Origin: Bacilli bacterium
Lineage (GTDB): Bacteria > Bacillota_I > Bacilli_A > RF39 > UBA660
Direction: 5' to 3'
DNA length: 64,000 nucleotides
NCBI GenBank assembly: GCA_017473105.1
Contig: JAFUNE010000008.1
Coordinates: 62,001 to 126,000, forward strand
The translations under genes and the position numbers were made by a program. This document shows, in pieces, positions 1 through 9,890 of the stretch. The notes under the pieces are model-generated. The model was not told where the DNA came from, did no database searches, and saw only the letters and a list, made by a program, of their open reading frames with translations. How positions within the stretch are numbered: the stretch's first letter is position 1; each line of letters opens with the position of its first letter.

Positions 1-1180
1 AATTATTAACAAACTTAATAATTTTATCTTTTTCTTTTAAAACACTTATAAAATAATCAACTTCATCATACGTATTATAAAAATACAAACTTATTCTTAC
101 TGTATCATCATTATTATTAATCATTTTAGCACAATGTTTACCACTCCTAACACATATCTTCATGCTATTTAAATAAAGCCCTAAATCACCAGACATAACA
201 CCATCCATATTAATAACTATTGTATTCCCAAAATAATCCTCATTATATATTTTAATATAACTAATTTCTTTTAATCTTTTAACAAAATACCTTCTTAAAT
301 CTATAATATAATTTTCTATTTTCTTTATACCAATATTATTTAAATATTTAATTGCTTCACTAAATCCAATAACGTCTGCTATATTAATAGTTCCTGCTTC
401 AAATCTATAAGGAATATCAAGTAATTCAAGCTTATTAGAATTAAAATCTTTATTCATTCCACCACCATATAACAATGGTTTCATTTTCTTAAGTAATTCA
501 TATTTACCATATAAAATTCCAACGCCTGTAGGACCACACATCTTATGAGCTGAAAATGCAAGAAAATCGATATCAAGAAATTGAACATCAATATTCATAT
601 GAGGAACACTTTGAGCACCATCAATAACAACTAAAATATTTTTTTTATGAGCAAACTTAATTATGCTTTCAATATCTCTAACCTCACCATATACATTAGT
701 AACATGAGCAATAGAAATAACTTTAGTTTTATTTGAGATATTATTTTTTATATCATTTAAACTTAACTTATCGGATTTAATAAACTTAATCTTTATATTT
801 TTAAATTTTGATAATATTAACCAAGGTAAAATATTAGATGCATGCTCATTACTAGATAAAAGAACTTCATCATTATCATCTAAATAATTGTAAAAAAAAC
901 CAAATACAATTTGATTTAAAGAATCAGTAGTATTTTTAGTAAAAATAATCTCATCTTTCATTTTAGAATTAATAAATTTGTGAACAACTTCTCTAGTATT
1001 ATCAATCTCATCATCTACTTTAAAACTAATATCATAGTCTCCCCTATGAGAATTAGAACAATATTTATAATAATATTCACATATTTTATTTACCACACAA
1101 TCGGGTTTAAATGTAGTAGCTGCATTATCAAAATAAATAATATTATTATCATTAAAAATATTAAAATCTTCTCTATTCAT
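1..1180 (-). CDS. sufS: Cysteine desulfurase, SufS-type (3' end outside window)
   Basis: A PLP-dependent class V aminotransferase-fold enzyme that releases sulfur from L-cysteine as a persulfide for Fe-S cluster assembly. I translated 393 codons in one open frame from the ATG ending at 1180, preceded by a weak GGTGA site. The PLP-contacting His113 (NEHASN), Asp187 (IDGAQ) and the Schiff-base lysine Lys213 (SAHKMCGPTG) are present. The persulfide cysteine is Cys350 in RSGKHCAK, which matches the SufS RxGHHC loop. The C-terminus (DEVDYFISVLKEK) is where the family normally ends, so only a few residues lie outside the window. No other suf gene is visible. It is divergent from the HIT gene, with a shared 90-bp intergenic region. 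Confidence 0.9.
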   Translation of the reverse strand, partial: MNREDFNIFNDNNIIYFDNAATTFKPDCVVNKICEYYYKYCSNSHRGDYDISFKVDDEIDNTREVVHKFINSKMKDEIIFTKNTTDSLNQIVFGFFYNYLDDNDEVLLSSNEHASNILPWLILSKFKNIKIKFIKSDKLSLNDIKNNISNKTKVISIAHVTNVYGEVRDIESIIKFAHKKNILVVIDGAQSVPHMNIDVQFLDIDFLAFSAHKMCGPTGVGILYGKYELLKKMKPLLYGGGMNKDFNSNKLELLDIPYRFEAGTINIADVIGFSEAIKYLNNIGIKKIENYIIDLRRYFVKRLKEISYIKIYNEDYFGNTIVINMDGVMSGDLGLYLNSMKICVRSGKHCAKMINNNDDTVRISLYFYNTYDEVDYFISVLKEKDKIIKFVNN

Positions 1181-1225
1181 ACATTCACCATTATATTTTA
1201 TACATACATTAACTAATTATTTATA

Positions 1226-1249
1226 ATAAAAGTACAATTATGTTATAAT
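1226..1249 (+). promoter_or_regulatory. Extended -10 promoter of the HIT gene
   Basis: TGTTATAAT lies at 1241-1249 with a TG extension, about 20 bases before the ribosome binding site AAAGGAG. There is no convincing -35 box. Confidence 0.55.
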
Positions 1250-1270
1250 TATATTAAAGGAGTTGAAAAA

Positions 1271-1636
1271 ATGGATTGTATATTTTGTAAAATTATAAAA
1301 GGAGATATTCCATCATATACTATATATGAAAATGATTATGTAAAATGCTTTTTAGATGTTAACCCTATCAGCAATGGACATACTTTAATAATACCTAAAA
1401 CTCATTTTAAAGATATTAATGATATAGATGAAAAATATCTACTTGAAATAAATAAAGCTGCAAAAATTGTAGTTAAATTATTAGATGAAAAATTATCTCC
1501 AAATGGATATAAATTACAACAAAATAATGGAAACCTACAAGAAGTAAAACATTATCATCTTCATGTAGTACCAAGTTACATAGCAAATCAAGAAAAAGAT
1601 AATGTATCTAATATATATGATAAAATAATAAAATAA
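1271..1636 (+). CDS. HIT-family nucleotide hydrolase/transferase
   Basis: A histidine-triad protein of 121 aa, the usual size for the Hint branch. Such enzymes hydrolyse purine nucleoside phosphoramidates or adenylylated molecules. The N-terminal CIFCKII segment has the paired Cys typical of bacterial HIT proteins, NPISNGHTLIIPK is the conserved beta-hairpin, and the triad is His94-x-His96-x-His98 in KHYHLHVVP. The usual Gly-Gln pair before the triad is replaced by GNLQEVKHYH. AAAGGAG sits 8 bases before the ATG. It has its own promoter and is followed by a separately promoted surface-protein gene. Exact substrate unknown. Confidence 0.92.
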   Translation: MDCIFCKIIKGDIPSYTIYENDYVKCFLDVNPISNGHTLIIPKTHFKDINDIDEKYLLEINKAAKIVVKLLDEKLSPNGYKLQQNNGNLQEVKHYHLHVVPSYIANQEKDNVSNIYDKIIK

Positions 1637-1637
1637 A

Positions 1638-1666
1638 TTGTTTAAAACTATTATTTATTGTATAAT
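1638..1666 (+). promoter_or_regulatory. Promoter of the surface-protein gene
   Basis: TTGTTT (1638-1643), a 17-base spacer, then TATAAT (1661-1666), about 20 bases before AAAGGAAGTG and the ATG at 1692. Confidence 0.6.
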
Positions 1667-1691
1667 ATGATTTAGAAAAAGGAAGTGTATT

Positions 1692-2810
1692 ATGGAAAAG
1701 AAAACATTATTTATATTATGTGGTTCAGTTATTGCATTTTTATTAATATTATTGTTTGGAGTACTATTATTATCAATATTTAATCCTAAATATTATACAT
1801 ACGAACAAGCTGAGCAATTAATAAAAGAAGCAACTGAAGAATACTATCAACTTAATCCAGCAGGATTACCAGTAGATGATGGTAAATACAATTTATCATA
1901 TGAAGCATTAGTTCAAGCAGAACTAATTAAACCACTAAATGAAGTATTAGAAGATGGAGACACATGTTCAGCATCAATAACAATTGTAAAACAAGAAAGT
2001 ATTTATTCATACATACCAATATTAAATTGTGGAGATGCTTATACAACAAGATCACTAGTAGATAAAATACTAGCGGACAATCAAGTTGTAACTCAAGATA
2101 GCGGTTTATATCAAGACAATGGAGAATATTATTTCAAAGGAAAAGTATCAAATAACTATGTAGCATTTGGTTCATACGAAAAGAAAAACCAAGAAACTCC
2201 ATTCTTATGGAGAATCGTTAGTATTAAAGATAACGAAATAAAATTAAAAGCTATGAGTAACATCGGAACAAAAGTAACTTGGGATTCAAGATATAATACA
2301 AATGAAGGTAAAGAATCAGGATATAATGATTTTGACTATAGTGAAATGAAAGATGCACTTAGAGATTTAGAAACAACATTTAATCATAGATATGAAAATG
2401 CACAAATTGATTTAAGTAAATTAAAAGCATCAAATCTATGTATTGGAAAAAGAGAATTATCAGATCCATTATCAAAAGGAAATTTAGAATGTACAGCATT
2501 AAGTAAAGATAAATACTTCTTTGGAACTATTACACCATATGAATACATGAGAGCAAGTACAGATAAAGATTGTGTAAACGCATCTTCTCTAGCTTGTCAA
2601 AATTACAATTATTTAGCATTAACTGATTCAGAATGGACAGTTACAGCAGTTGGTTCAAATAGTTATGGAATATTCGCATACGATGATGATGAATATGAAA
2701 TCTACAAAGCAAATACAGCAAAACATATATTCCCTACTATTACATTGAGTGAATTTGCTTATTATAACGGTGGAAATGGTACAGCTGAAGATCCTTACTT
2801 AATTAGATAA
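1692..2810 (+). CDS. Membrane-anchored extracellular protein of unknown function
   Basis: A 372-aa protein with one N-terminal membrane segment (about residues 5-30) and no cleavage site, so probably held at the outer face of the membrane. The ectodomain contains the FGSYEKKN...LWRIVSI stretch that resembles the 'WRIV' repeats (DUF6273-like) of Firmicute surface proteins. It ends in GGNGTAEDPYLIR, a terminal motif also common in such proteins. Five or more cysteines in the ectodomain suggest disulfides. A strong terminator follows directly. The family assignment is tentative, and no enzymatic motif is seen. Confidence 0.6.
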   Translation: MEKKTLFILCGSVIAFLLILLFGVLLLSIFNPKYYTYEQAEQLIKEATEEYYQLNPAGLPVDDGKYNLSYEALVQAELIKPLNEVLEDGDTCSASITIVKQESIYSYIPILNCGDAYTTRSLVDKILADNQVVTQDSGLYQDNGEYYFKGKVSNNYVAFGSYEKKNQETPFLWRIVSIKDNEIKLKAMSNIGTKVTWDSRYNTNEGKESGYNDFDYSEMKDALRDLETTFNHRYENAQIDLSKLKASNLCIGKRELSDPLSKGNLECTALSKDKYFFGTITPYEYMRASTDKDCVNASSLACQNYNYLALTDSEWTVTAVGSNSYGIFAYDDDEYEIYKANTAKHIFPTITLSEFAYYNGGNGTAEDPYLIR

Positions 2811-2823
2811 TTAAACATATAAA

Positions 2824-2856
2824 AATACTATTGAAAAACTTCAATAGTATTTTTTT
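2824..2856. terminator. Bidirectional intrinsic terminator
   Basis: AATACTATTGA / TCAATAGTATT with a 6-base loop, flanked by A and T runs. It lies between the convergent surface-protein gene and the HerA-like gene, and the stop codon of the latter is inside the stem. Confidence 0.85.
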
Positions 2857-4657
2857 GTGCTTCAGTTTGTTGAACAACAACTCTAGTAGCTTGAACTTGA
2901 CTAGCTTCCTCAAACCACTGATTAGCAACTTGAACATTAGTAGAAGTTGGAGTTGGATCAGGTTTATCTATTTTAGCAAATAACGGTATTCTAAACGCAC
3001 TACCAAAACATAATGCATGACCAGGACTTAATGATTTTAATTTTTCAACGTCATTTTCAGAAACACTATGTGTTATATTTTTAACAATATTTATATCATC
3101 GGGATGGAACATTCTAAGTGTAATAAAATTAGAACATTGACTAAGTGCAGTATTAGAAAGTTCACTTGGTCTTTGAGTAATTAATCCAAGTAAAACACCA
3201 TATTTTCTACCCTCTTTAGTAATTCTATCAAAAATATTATATCCAAGAACTTCAATATCACTATCATTTTGAACATATCTATGTGCTTCTTCTAAAACAA
3301 CTTGAATAGAAAACTTTGAATTATCCTTTAAAGATATAGCATAATCTAAAAATAACTTAGCATATATTTTAGTTAATGTTTTTGCAAATCTTTCATCAAC
3401 ATAATTTAAATTGAAATTTACAATTTGAACAGGCTCTTCTCTGTCTGATAAAAATAATTTCTTTATGTATTCTTCTTTAGAAATGTATTCTTCAACATCA
3501 AAATATTTACCATATTCACCATTAATAATATTATCAAGTCTTACTTTTAAAATATTGTTTAAATCATATACTTTATCACTCTTTAAAACACCTTCACTAA
3601 TTAAAGCAAATTCAAAAGCATAATATAAATCTCTTAAATGATACTTCTTAGGAACCATATCCTTAGTAAGTTTTAATTCATTATCAATAAACTTTTCAAT
3701 ATATTCAGTAACCAACTGAATAGCATTAATTTTACCACTCTCATCTATTCTTAAACATTGTCTTAATGTTCTTGTATAACCTGGTTGAACTATCTCACAA
3801 TCAAGACTAATACTTCTTGTATGGAAAGTAGTTAAAACAGCAAAAATTTGATCTCTAATTCTAGCTGGTTCTTTACCACTTGTTAAAATATCCATAACTG
3901 CTTTAGCAATTATATTATTTTTATGAGCTTTAACATTCTCTTCATCTTCAGTAAATAAATAAACATATTTTAATGCTTTTTCTATTAATGGAATTTGAGC
4001 TGGACTATCACAATTTAACAATAAAGCAATATCATCAACTTCTAAATAATATGGTGGAATTTTAACTATCTCATTCATAGAATTAACATCAGTAGTAAGT
4101 GCTTTACATCTACAATACTTAGTTTGATTAATTCTATTTAATGCAACATGATATTCTCCATAAACATCAAATAAAGCAAATTTTGCATTAACTGGAATAT
4201 ATTTTTTTCTATAAAATAAATTTTGAAAAAGTCTCGCTACAGTACAAGATTTACCACTACCAGTGTTTCCTAAAATCGCATAATGATTAGAGAAAAAACT
4301 ATCCATATTAGCAGAAATATTAAATCCATCATACGTAGAACTCTTACCAATATATAAACTACCCGGAGTATCAATTTCTTGAGTACCAACTAAACAAGCA
4401 ACCTCATCCCTATTTACAATTCTAATAACAGAATCATATAAAGGTTTATGAGTCATACCAGTTTGAAATCCTCTTTCAGAAAATTCTCCAACTAAAATAC
4501 ATTCAACATAATCTGCTGTAATTTTAATTATTTCACCAACAATTTTATATTTACTTTCAAATACAATGTGAACACCAACTAACGCAGATTCAACTCTATG
4601 AGTTAAATTTTCTATTTTAATATTATATTCATGAACTTCTATAATTTTTCCAAACAT
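2828..4657 (-). CDS. HerA-like DNA translocase/helicase ATPase (DUF87)
   Basis: A 609-aa ATPase of the HerA/FtsK-like superfamily. The start is the ATG ending at 4657, which has GAGGGATTTAGT before it. An earlier in-frame start would add 19 unlikely residues. N-terminal HAS-barrel-like beta region (MFGKIIEVHEYNIKIEN), Walker A NTGSGKS, Walker B VVLEEAHRY, then the sensor-type LGLITQRPSELSNTALSQC and FITLRMFHPDDI blocks typical of HerA. In archaea HerA pairs with the NurA nuclease; in bacteria it can pair with other nucleases or Sir2 in defence. No NurA or Sir2 gene is next door, so the partner and role here are not known. Confidence 0.85.
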   Translation of the reverse strand: MFGKIIEVHEYNIKIENLTHRVESALVGVHIVFESKYKIVGEIIKITADYVECILVGEFSERGFQTGMTHKPLYDSVIRIVNRDEVACLVGTQEIDTPGSLYIGKSSTYDGFNISANMDSFFSNHYAILGNTGSGKSCTVARLFQNLFYRKKYIPVNAKFALFDVYGEYHVALNRINQTKYCRCKALTTDVNSMNEIVKIPPYYLEVDDIALLLNCDSPAQIPLIEKALKYVYLFTEDEENVKAHKNNIIAKAVMDILTSGKEPARIRDQIFAVLTTFHTRSISLDCEIVQPGYTRTLRQCLRIDESGKINAIQLVTEYIEKFIDNELKLTKDMVPKKYHLRDLYYAFEFALISEGVLKSDKVYDLNNILKVRLDNIINGEYGKYFDVEEYISKEEYIKKLFLSDREEPVQIVNFNLNYVDERFAKTLTKIYAKLFLDYAISLKDNSKFSIQVVLEEAHRYVQNDSDIEVLGYNIFDRITKEGRKYGVLLGLITQRPSELSNTALSQCSNFITLRMFHPDDINIVKNITHSVSENDVEKLKSLSPGHALCFGSAFRIPLFAKIDKPDPTPTSTNVQVANQWFEEASQVQATRVVVQQTEAQKNTIEVFQ

Positions 4658-4713
4658 ACTAAATCCCTCTATTCTATATAATATTATATCATAATTAAAA
4701 TCAATTACAAACA

Positions 4714-4740
4714 AAAGAGAGTCAAAATTTAACTCTCTTT
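4714..4740 (-). terminator. Terminator after valS
   Basis: AAAGAGAGT / ACTCTCTTT hairpin right after the valS stop codon, followed by TTTGTTT on the minus strand. Confidence 0.8.
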
Positions 4741-4741
4741 A

Positions 4742-7267
4742 TTAATTATTTTTTAAAATATTTAATCTAGCTATTTCTCTTTCTAAATCTTCTCTTTCTT
4801 TATTAACAATTGCTTCAGGAGCTTTATTAACATAATTTTCATTAGATAATAACTTACGTCTTCTTTCAATAGAAGCTTCTAATTTAACAATTTCTTCTTC
4901 AATTCTTTTCTTTTCTTCTTCACTATTAGCACTATTATCATAATAAATATCTAATTTATAATCATATAATTCAACTGTTAATTTATCATTATAATTTGAT
5001 GAATCAACTATTTTATCAGTTAACTTTAACATCTTATTTAAAAGTTCATTATTATTATAATCAATAATTTCAAATTCACTACTTATCTTATTTTCAAGTT
5101 TCTTATTTCTAAATAATGTAATATATTCAAGTAAATTATCTACTTTAATAGTTTCTTCTTTAAATACTAATTTTTTATCATATTTTGGATATTCAGTAAG
5201 TAATAATAAATCAGCTTCTTTATTTTCGAAATTATCATATAACTCTTCAGTAACAAAAGGCATAAATGGATGCATCATTTTAACAATAGCAGTTAATGTA
5301 TAAAGTAAAACAGATTTTGTTTCATTTGATTCACTAAACTTAGACATTTCAATATATTTATCACAGAAATTATCCCAAATAAATGAATATAGTTCACTTC
5401 CAGCATTGTTAAATTCATATTTATCCATACATTTAGTTACTTTTTTAATAGTTTCATTTAATTTAGTTAAAATCCACTTATCAGAATCATTTAGATTTTT
5501 TAAAGAATAATCTTTTTTATCAAAACCTTCAAGTTTCATTAAAACAAATCTTGAAGCATTCCATACTTTATTAATAAAATTCCAAGTAGAAGCAACTTTA
5601 TCAGTATCAAATCTAATATCCATTCCCATCGCACTTGTAGTAGTTAAATAGAATCTTAAAGAATCACATCCATATTCATCAATTAAATCCATAGGATCTA
5701 TTCCATTACCAAGACTCTTAGACATCTTTCTACCTTGTTTATCTCTAATTAGACCATGGATAACACAATCCTTAAATGGACGTCTACCAGTTTGTTTTAA
5801 AGATGAAAATGCCATACGAGCAACCCAGAAGAATATAATATCATAAGCTGTAACAAGTGTATCTGTTGGGAAATATCTTTCTAAGTCTTCAGTAGTATTT
5901 GGCCAACCTAAAGTACTAAATGGCCATAAAGCACTACTAAACCAAGTATCAAGAACATCATTATCTTGAATCCATCCCTCACCTGGACACTCAACACATA
6001 CTTTTACTTCATCATCCTTATACCAAGCAGGAATTCTATGTCCCCACCATAATTGTCTTGAAATACACCAATCATGACAATCTTCCATCCAATGTCTTAA
6101 AATCTTTTCAAAACGTTTTGGATAGAATGTAATATTTTCTTCCTTACCATCTTGAGCTTTAAGTAAATCTTCACTCATAGACTTCATATCAACAAACCAT
6201 TGTTTAGAAAGATAAGGTTCAACAACAGCATCTGTTCTCTCAGAATGTCCAACACTATGAACCATTTCTTCAATTGAAATTAATAGTCCTGATTCTTTTA
6301 AATCTTCAAGTAATTTTTCTCTACATTCTTCACGAGTCATGCCATTATATTTACCCGCATTTTCATTCATAGTAGCATCTTCATTCATTACTACTACTCT
6401 CTCTAAATTATGTCTCTCTCCTACTTCAAAATCATTAGGATCATGTGCAGGAGTTATCTTAACACAACCTGTACCAAATTCAGGATCAGCATGTTCATCC
6501 CCAACAATTGGAATTAATTTATTTACAACAGGTAATATAACATTTTTACCAATTAAATGTTTATATCTATCATCTTCTGGATTAACAGCAACAGCAGTAT
6601 CTCCAAATAAAGTTTCAGGACGAGTTGTAGCAACGTCAAGATATTCTTCGCTATCTTCAATAAAATATTTCAAATGATAAAAAGCACCCTTATCTTCTTT
6701 ATAAATAACTTCTTCATTTGATAAAGCTGTTTTAGCAACAGGGTCCCAATTTATTATTTTTTCCCCTCTATAAATTAAACCTTCTTCATAAAGTTTAATA
6801 AATACATGATTAACTGCATTATTAAGACCCTCATCTAATGTAAATCTTTCTTTTGTATAATCAACCGCTAAACCAAGAGTAGCCCATTGTCTATGAATAT
6901 TATCTCTATGTTCATCAGTCCATTTCCAACATTCTTTTAAAAATTCTTCACGACCAAGTTTATATTTATCTTTACCTTCTGATTTAACTCTAGCAACAAC
7001 TTTTGCTTCAGTAGCAATAGCAGCATGGTCCATACCAGGAAGCCATAAAGTATCAAAACCTTTCATCTTTTTATATCTAATAATTACATCTTGAATACTT
7101 CCATTTAAAGCATGTCCTAAATGCAAATTACCAGTAACATTTGGAGGAGGTATAACTATACTAAATGGCTCTTTAGATTTATCCCCAGCTTCAAATGCTT
7201 TTTTATCAACCCAACTTTTATATTTTCCTTCTTCTACTAACTTATGATTATATTTCTTGTCTAGCAT
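4742..7267 (-). CDS. valS: Valyl-tRNA synthetase
   Basis: Class I aminoacyl-tRNA synthetase that charges tRNA-Val and edits mischarged Thr. Length 841 aa, slightly short of the usual 870-880. HIGH motif as HLGH at residues 49-52 ([18 protein letters not shown]), editing domain with [17 protein letters not shown] and [24 protein letters not shown] loop [16 protein letters not shown], tRNA-binding anticodon domain, and a C-terminal coiled coil ([25 protein letters not shown]) ending in the conserved [16 protein letters not shown] block. The start overlaps the end of the upstream HD-domain gene by 20 bases, so the two are co-transcribed and share the upstream T-box leader. Confidence 0.97.
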   Translation of the reverse strand: MLDKKYNHKLVEEGKYKSWVDKKAFEAGDKSKEPFSIVIPPPNVTGNLHLGHALNGSIQDVIIRYKKMKGFDTLWLPGMDHAAIATEAKVVARVKSEGKDKYKLGREEFLKECWKWTDEHRDNIHRQWATLGLAVDYTKERFTLDEGLNNAVNHVFIKLYEEGLIYRGEKIINWDPVAKTALSNEEVIYKEDKGAFYHLKYFIEDSEEYLDVATTRPETLFGDTAVAVNPEDDRYKHLIGKNVILPVVNKLIPIVGDEHADPEFGTGCVKITPAHDPNDFEVGERHNLERVVVMNEDATMNENAGKYNGMTREECREKLLEDLKESGLLISIEEMVHSVGHSERTDAVVEPYLSKQWFVDMKSMSEDLLKAQDGKEENITFYPKRFEKILRHWMEDCHDWCISRQLWWGHRIPAWYKDDEVKVCVECPGEGWIQDNDVLDTWFSSALWPFSTLGWPNTTEDLERYFPTDTLVTAYDIIFFWVARMAFSSLKQTGRRPFKDCVIHGLIRDKQGRKMSKSLGNGIDPMDLIDEYGCDSLRFYLTTTSAMGMDIRFDTDKVASTWNFINKVWNASRFVLMKLEGFDKKDYSLKNLNDSDKWILTKLNETIKKVTKCMDKYEFNNAGSELYSFIWDNFCDKYIEMSKFSESNETKSVLLYTLTAIVKMMHPFMPFVTEELYDNFENKEADLLLLTEYPKYDKKLVFKEETIKVDNLLEYITLFRNKKLENKISSEFEIIDYNNNELLNKMLKLTDKIVDSSNYNDKLTVELYDYKLDIYYDNSANSEEEKKRIEEEIVKLEASIERRRKLLSNENYVNKAPEAIVNKEREDLEREIARLNILKNN

Positions 7268-8000
7268 TTTCTATTCTTCCTTTCATATATTCATTTATTT
7301 CATTTAAATATGGCATAAATAATTCTTTATTTTTAAAACTATCTATCATTTTACCTAAATAATTTTCTTCATAAACTCTTCTAATTGAATAATCAAAATT
7401 CAAATCATATACAAGGGCTAACTCCATAACCACTCTATCATTTTTAGTAACAACATCTTCCTTATTTATAAGTTCATGTTTTTTAATACTATTAGCAACC
7501 TTTTCACTAATATCAGATTCATCACTCTCAATTTCAAGAAGTCTTTGAGTACTAAAAGAATAAATAATATCAAGTTTATCAGCATCACGTATTATTTTGC
7601 TATGAAGTATCTCTTTTTCACTTAATCCACTTTCATCAAGTAATAATTTATTATGAAACTTAATAGCTGTTTTAACAATATCATAATATTTTTCATCAAG
7701 TGTATACTTAGCTATTTCTCTTTCATCAAATAATATTTTGACGCCCTCATCACCATGATCAAATGACCTATGTTCTTCAAATGTTTTAAAATCACTCCAT
7801 TGTCTAAATCTAGCAACATCATGTGTTAAAGCAATAAAAGAAGCAAGTTCTTTATCTTCTTCATCCAAATTTAAACTTCTAGCAATCTCTTCCGCTTGAT
7901 GAACAGTTCTATAAGAATGATTATATTTATAAGCAATCATATCCTCATTCATATCATATGACATAACAAAATCATCAAAAACATCAAAATTCTCATTCAT
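7248..8000 (-). CDS. HD-domain phosphohydrolase
   Basis: A 250-aa HD-superfamily metal-dependent phosphohydrolase. The start is the ATG ending at 8000, which has GGAGGAAAGAAT before it. An upstream in-frame ATG falls inside the T-box hairpin and is rejected. His34, the His60-Asp61 pair (ALTHDVAR) and the following [10 protein letters not shown] give the HD pattern. It overlaps valS by 20 bases, so a tRNA-Val-responsive leader controls both genes. Substrate unknown; nucleotide or small phosphorylated compounds are usual in the family. Its place between a T-box and valS is odd, since nothing obvious links it to valine charging. Confidence 0.8.
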   Translation of the reverse strand: MNENFDVFDDFVMSYDMNEDMIAYKYNHSYRTVHQAEEIARSLNLDEEDKELASFIALTHDVARFRQWSDFKTFEEHRSFDHGDEGVKILFDEREIAKYTLDEKYYDIVKTAIKFHNKLLLDESGLSEKEILHSKIIRDADKLDIIYSFSTQRLLEIESDESDISEKVANSIKKHELINKEDVVTKNDRVVMELALVYDLNFDYSIRRVYEENYLGKMIDSFKNKELFMPYLNEINEYMKGRIENARQEI

Positions 8001-8012
8001 ATTCTTTCCTCC

Positions 8013-8230
8013 AAAATAAAAAGATGACACCAAAGGACGACAAAGTCGTGGTACCACCTTATTTTATTCTCTATTTATTTAACGCATAATCACGTAATAT
8101 TTTACTACTATTTCAAATATTAAACTCACAAGCTACATTCATTTATTTCATTTAAGAAAAGCTCTCAGCCAATGACTTTTCATCTCTAATAAACTACATA
8201 AACTACTCCTCTTGGTCTTCGTTTGTGATA
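8013..8230 (-). promoter_or_regulatory. T-box riboswitch (tRNA-Val-sensing) with terminator
   Basis: On the minus strand, GAAGACCAAGAGGAGTAG opens a stem I. Further on is an arm reading GAAAAG, then GGCTGAGAG, then CTTTTC. The hallmark T-box bulge sequence AAGGTGGTACCACG lies at about 8042-8058. The competing terminator is ACCACGAC / GTCGTCCTTTGGT with a bulge, followed by CATCTTTTT (8013-8050). A GTA triplet (valine codon, 8134-8136) on the 3' side of stem I, followed by a purine, is a candidate specifier. Uncharged tRNA would favour the antiterminator and raise expression of the HD gene and valS. Confidence 0.88.
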
Positions 8231-8258
8231 CTAAGTATACTCTAAAACATATATTTTG

Positions 8259-8558
8259 TCAAACAAGTTTTAAAGAATTATCATTACTTTTTCTATATTC
8301 AAATTTTTTACCACAAATAGGACAAAATTCTATAGGATAATAAGCAGAATAAATATCATAATATGTATTATATATACCATTTTCATCATACCATCCATTA
8401 TCAACAATAATATCTTTCTTTATACATATCTGACCATCTGAAACATCTTCCAAAGGATATTTTAAATTCTTATCTGCTGATTCATAATTATTTAAAAAAC
8501 CAAGAATTAATAATTTATTAGCACAATCGCATACATTTACAATTTCTAATTTACTCAT
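8259..8558 (-). CDS. Small protein with a zinc-ribbon-like CPxCG motif
   Basis: A 99-aa unrecognised protein. Two cysteines sit near the N-terminus (NVCDCANK), and FCPICGKKF near the C-terminus looks like half of a zinc knuckle, so the four cysteines could bind one zinc. The Shine-Dalgarno site is weak (AGG within the T-run of the preceding terminator). It is the only gene I found here that ends in TGA. It sits alone between the type VII secretion genes and the T-box of valS, separated from the former by a terminator. Function unknown. Confidence 0.55.
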   Translation of the reverse strand: MSKLEIVNVCDCANKLLILGFLNNYESADKNLKYPLEDVSDGQICIKKDIIVDNGWYDENGIYNTYYDIYSAYYPIEFCPICGKKFEYRKSNDNSLKLV

Positions 8559-8559
8559 A

Positions 8560-8587
8560 TAAAAAACCTAAACTTTCATCTAGGTTT
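8560..8587 (-). terminator. Terminator after the last type VII-linked gene
   Basis: AAACCTA / TAGGTTT with a 10-base loop followed by a T run on the minus strand, 33 bases beyond the hydrolase stop codon. Confidence 0.7.
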
Positions 8588-8619
8588 AATATATCATTAA
8601 TAATAATTTTTTTCAATTA

Positions 8620-9864
8620 CTATCTATATGCTTCTTCAGGATGATATCCTTGTAAATGATCATGATTTTGTTGTTCACCACTATATACTTTAGTCATATC
8701 TCTAACCATAGTACTTCTACCACCCATTACAACATCTGGTCCATCACCAGGTGTATAATAATCATACTTATTAACTGCTAAGTGAGAATAACTTCCTCCT
8801 GATTCTAAAATGTATACTTGACCATTATTAGGGTCATTATCATCTCCAGTATTAACACGAACAATCATACCAGTATGTCCTTCATAAACAAATACATCAC
8901 CGGCTGTAGCTTGTGACATATGAATTCTATCACCGAAAGATTTAAATCCATTAACACCTTCCCAGTGGAATCCTTGAGGATTATCACTCATTGGATCATC
9001 AGCTGTAGCTACATTAACTAAATAAGAAACCATACTACAACAATCTCCACCTGAACTCATTTGATAAATATTATTATATTTTTTATCAAATACTTGATTT
9101 GGATCTACACCACTTTCAGGACTAAATGTATATTGATCACCATTTACAGAAATCATACTAGTACCATAACCATACATATATTTTAAAGAATGTTGACCAG
9201 AATGCTTATAATCAAGTACATATCCTTTATCTTTACACATATCAATAAGTAAAAGACCTACGTTAACAGCAATTTCTCTTTCATTGCTACATCTTGAAAC
9301 GATATCAGCAATTCTTCCGTTAACATAATCAATACCACCCTCATCAGCATATAAATCAAAAATACTTCCTTCCCAAACAGGTACACTTCCTCTACTTGAA
9401 AATGCACTTAATTCATCTAAATTAAAGAACACATCAACTACACCATCATCAACAATTGATAAATCAGCAGGTGGGAATATTTCAGCATCTATACCAACAA
9501 ACTTAGATAATAATCCAATAATTTCCTCTCTTAATTCTTTTCTCTTTCTCTCATATTCAGCTATTTGAGTAGATAATGAAGAACAATTTCCACAACCATA
9601 TTTTTCTTGTTCTTCACCATGTCCACTTTGACAACTAGCTCTTTGAGAATACAAACGAGATAATGTATTACATATTTCAATATACATATCTCTCTTTGTT
9701 AAAATAACATCAAAATCATTTAAATCACTAATACATTGATTTAACTTACTCATAGTATCAGTAAGTTGTTGACTCTGTGCTTCATACGCTGAACCACTCC
9801 ACACAGAATCGAAACCTAAATTATTTATATTAGTAACACTATTATTCATGCTAGATGTATCCAT
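8620..9864 (-). CDS. WXG-type protein with C-terminal NlpC/P60- or CHAP-like hydrolase domain
   Basis: 414 aa. Residues 1-120 are a helical hairpin with a true WxG turn (Trp22-Ser-Gly24 in FDSVWSGSAYEA), the signature of type VII secretion substrates. The middle contains Cys78, Cys91 and Cys94. The C-terminal part has a papain-like peptidoglycan hydrolase pattern: Cys275/Cys276 (GGDCCSMVSYL), then AGDVFVYEG, His330 (GHTGMIV) and Glu354 (ILESGG). No Sec signal peptide is present, so export through the EssC system encoded upstream is inferred. It likely cuts stem peptides in the wall. It is a close paralogue of the next gene upstream, with a near-identical first 55 residues and the same VYSGEQQ tail, and is separated from it by only 26 bases. 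Confidence 0.78.
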   Translation of the reverse strand: MDTSSMNNSVTNINNLGFDSVWSGSAYEAQSQQLTDTMSKLNQCISDLNDFDVILTKRDMYIEICNTLSRLYSQRASCQSGHGEEQEKYGCGNCSSLSTQIAEYERKRKELREEIIGLLSKFVGIDAEIFPPADLSIVDDGVVDVFFNLDELSAFSSRGSVPVWEGSIFDLYADEGGIDYVNGRIADIVSRCSNEREIAVNVGLLLIDMCKDKGYVLDYKHSGQHSLKYMYGYGTSMISVNGDQYTFSPESGVDPNQVFDKKYNNIYQMSSGGDCCSMVSYLVNVATADDPMSDNPQGFHWEGVNGFKSFGDRIHMSQATAGDVFVYEGHTGMIVRVNTGDDNDPNNGQVYILESGGSYSHLAVNKYDYYTPGDGPDVVMGGRSTMVRDMTKVYSGEQQNHDHLQGYHPEEAYR

Positions 9865-9890
9865 ATCATAACTCCTTTCTATTCATATAT

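Noticed and set aside
2828..4657. Reading the HerA-like ATPase as a NurA-HerA or Sir2-HerA defence pair
   Set aside because: The neighbouring genes are a surface protein and valS; no nuclease or Sir2 gene is next to it.
6339..6677. Plus-strand open frame of 112 codons inside valS
   Set aside because: Lies opposite the conserved editing domain of ValRS and has no ribosome binding site.
8230..8261. UGA read as tryptophan, extending the 99-aa gene
   Set aside because: The continued frame would run into the T-box leader, which is clearly an RNA structure. Trp elsewhere is TGG.
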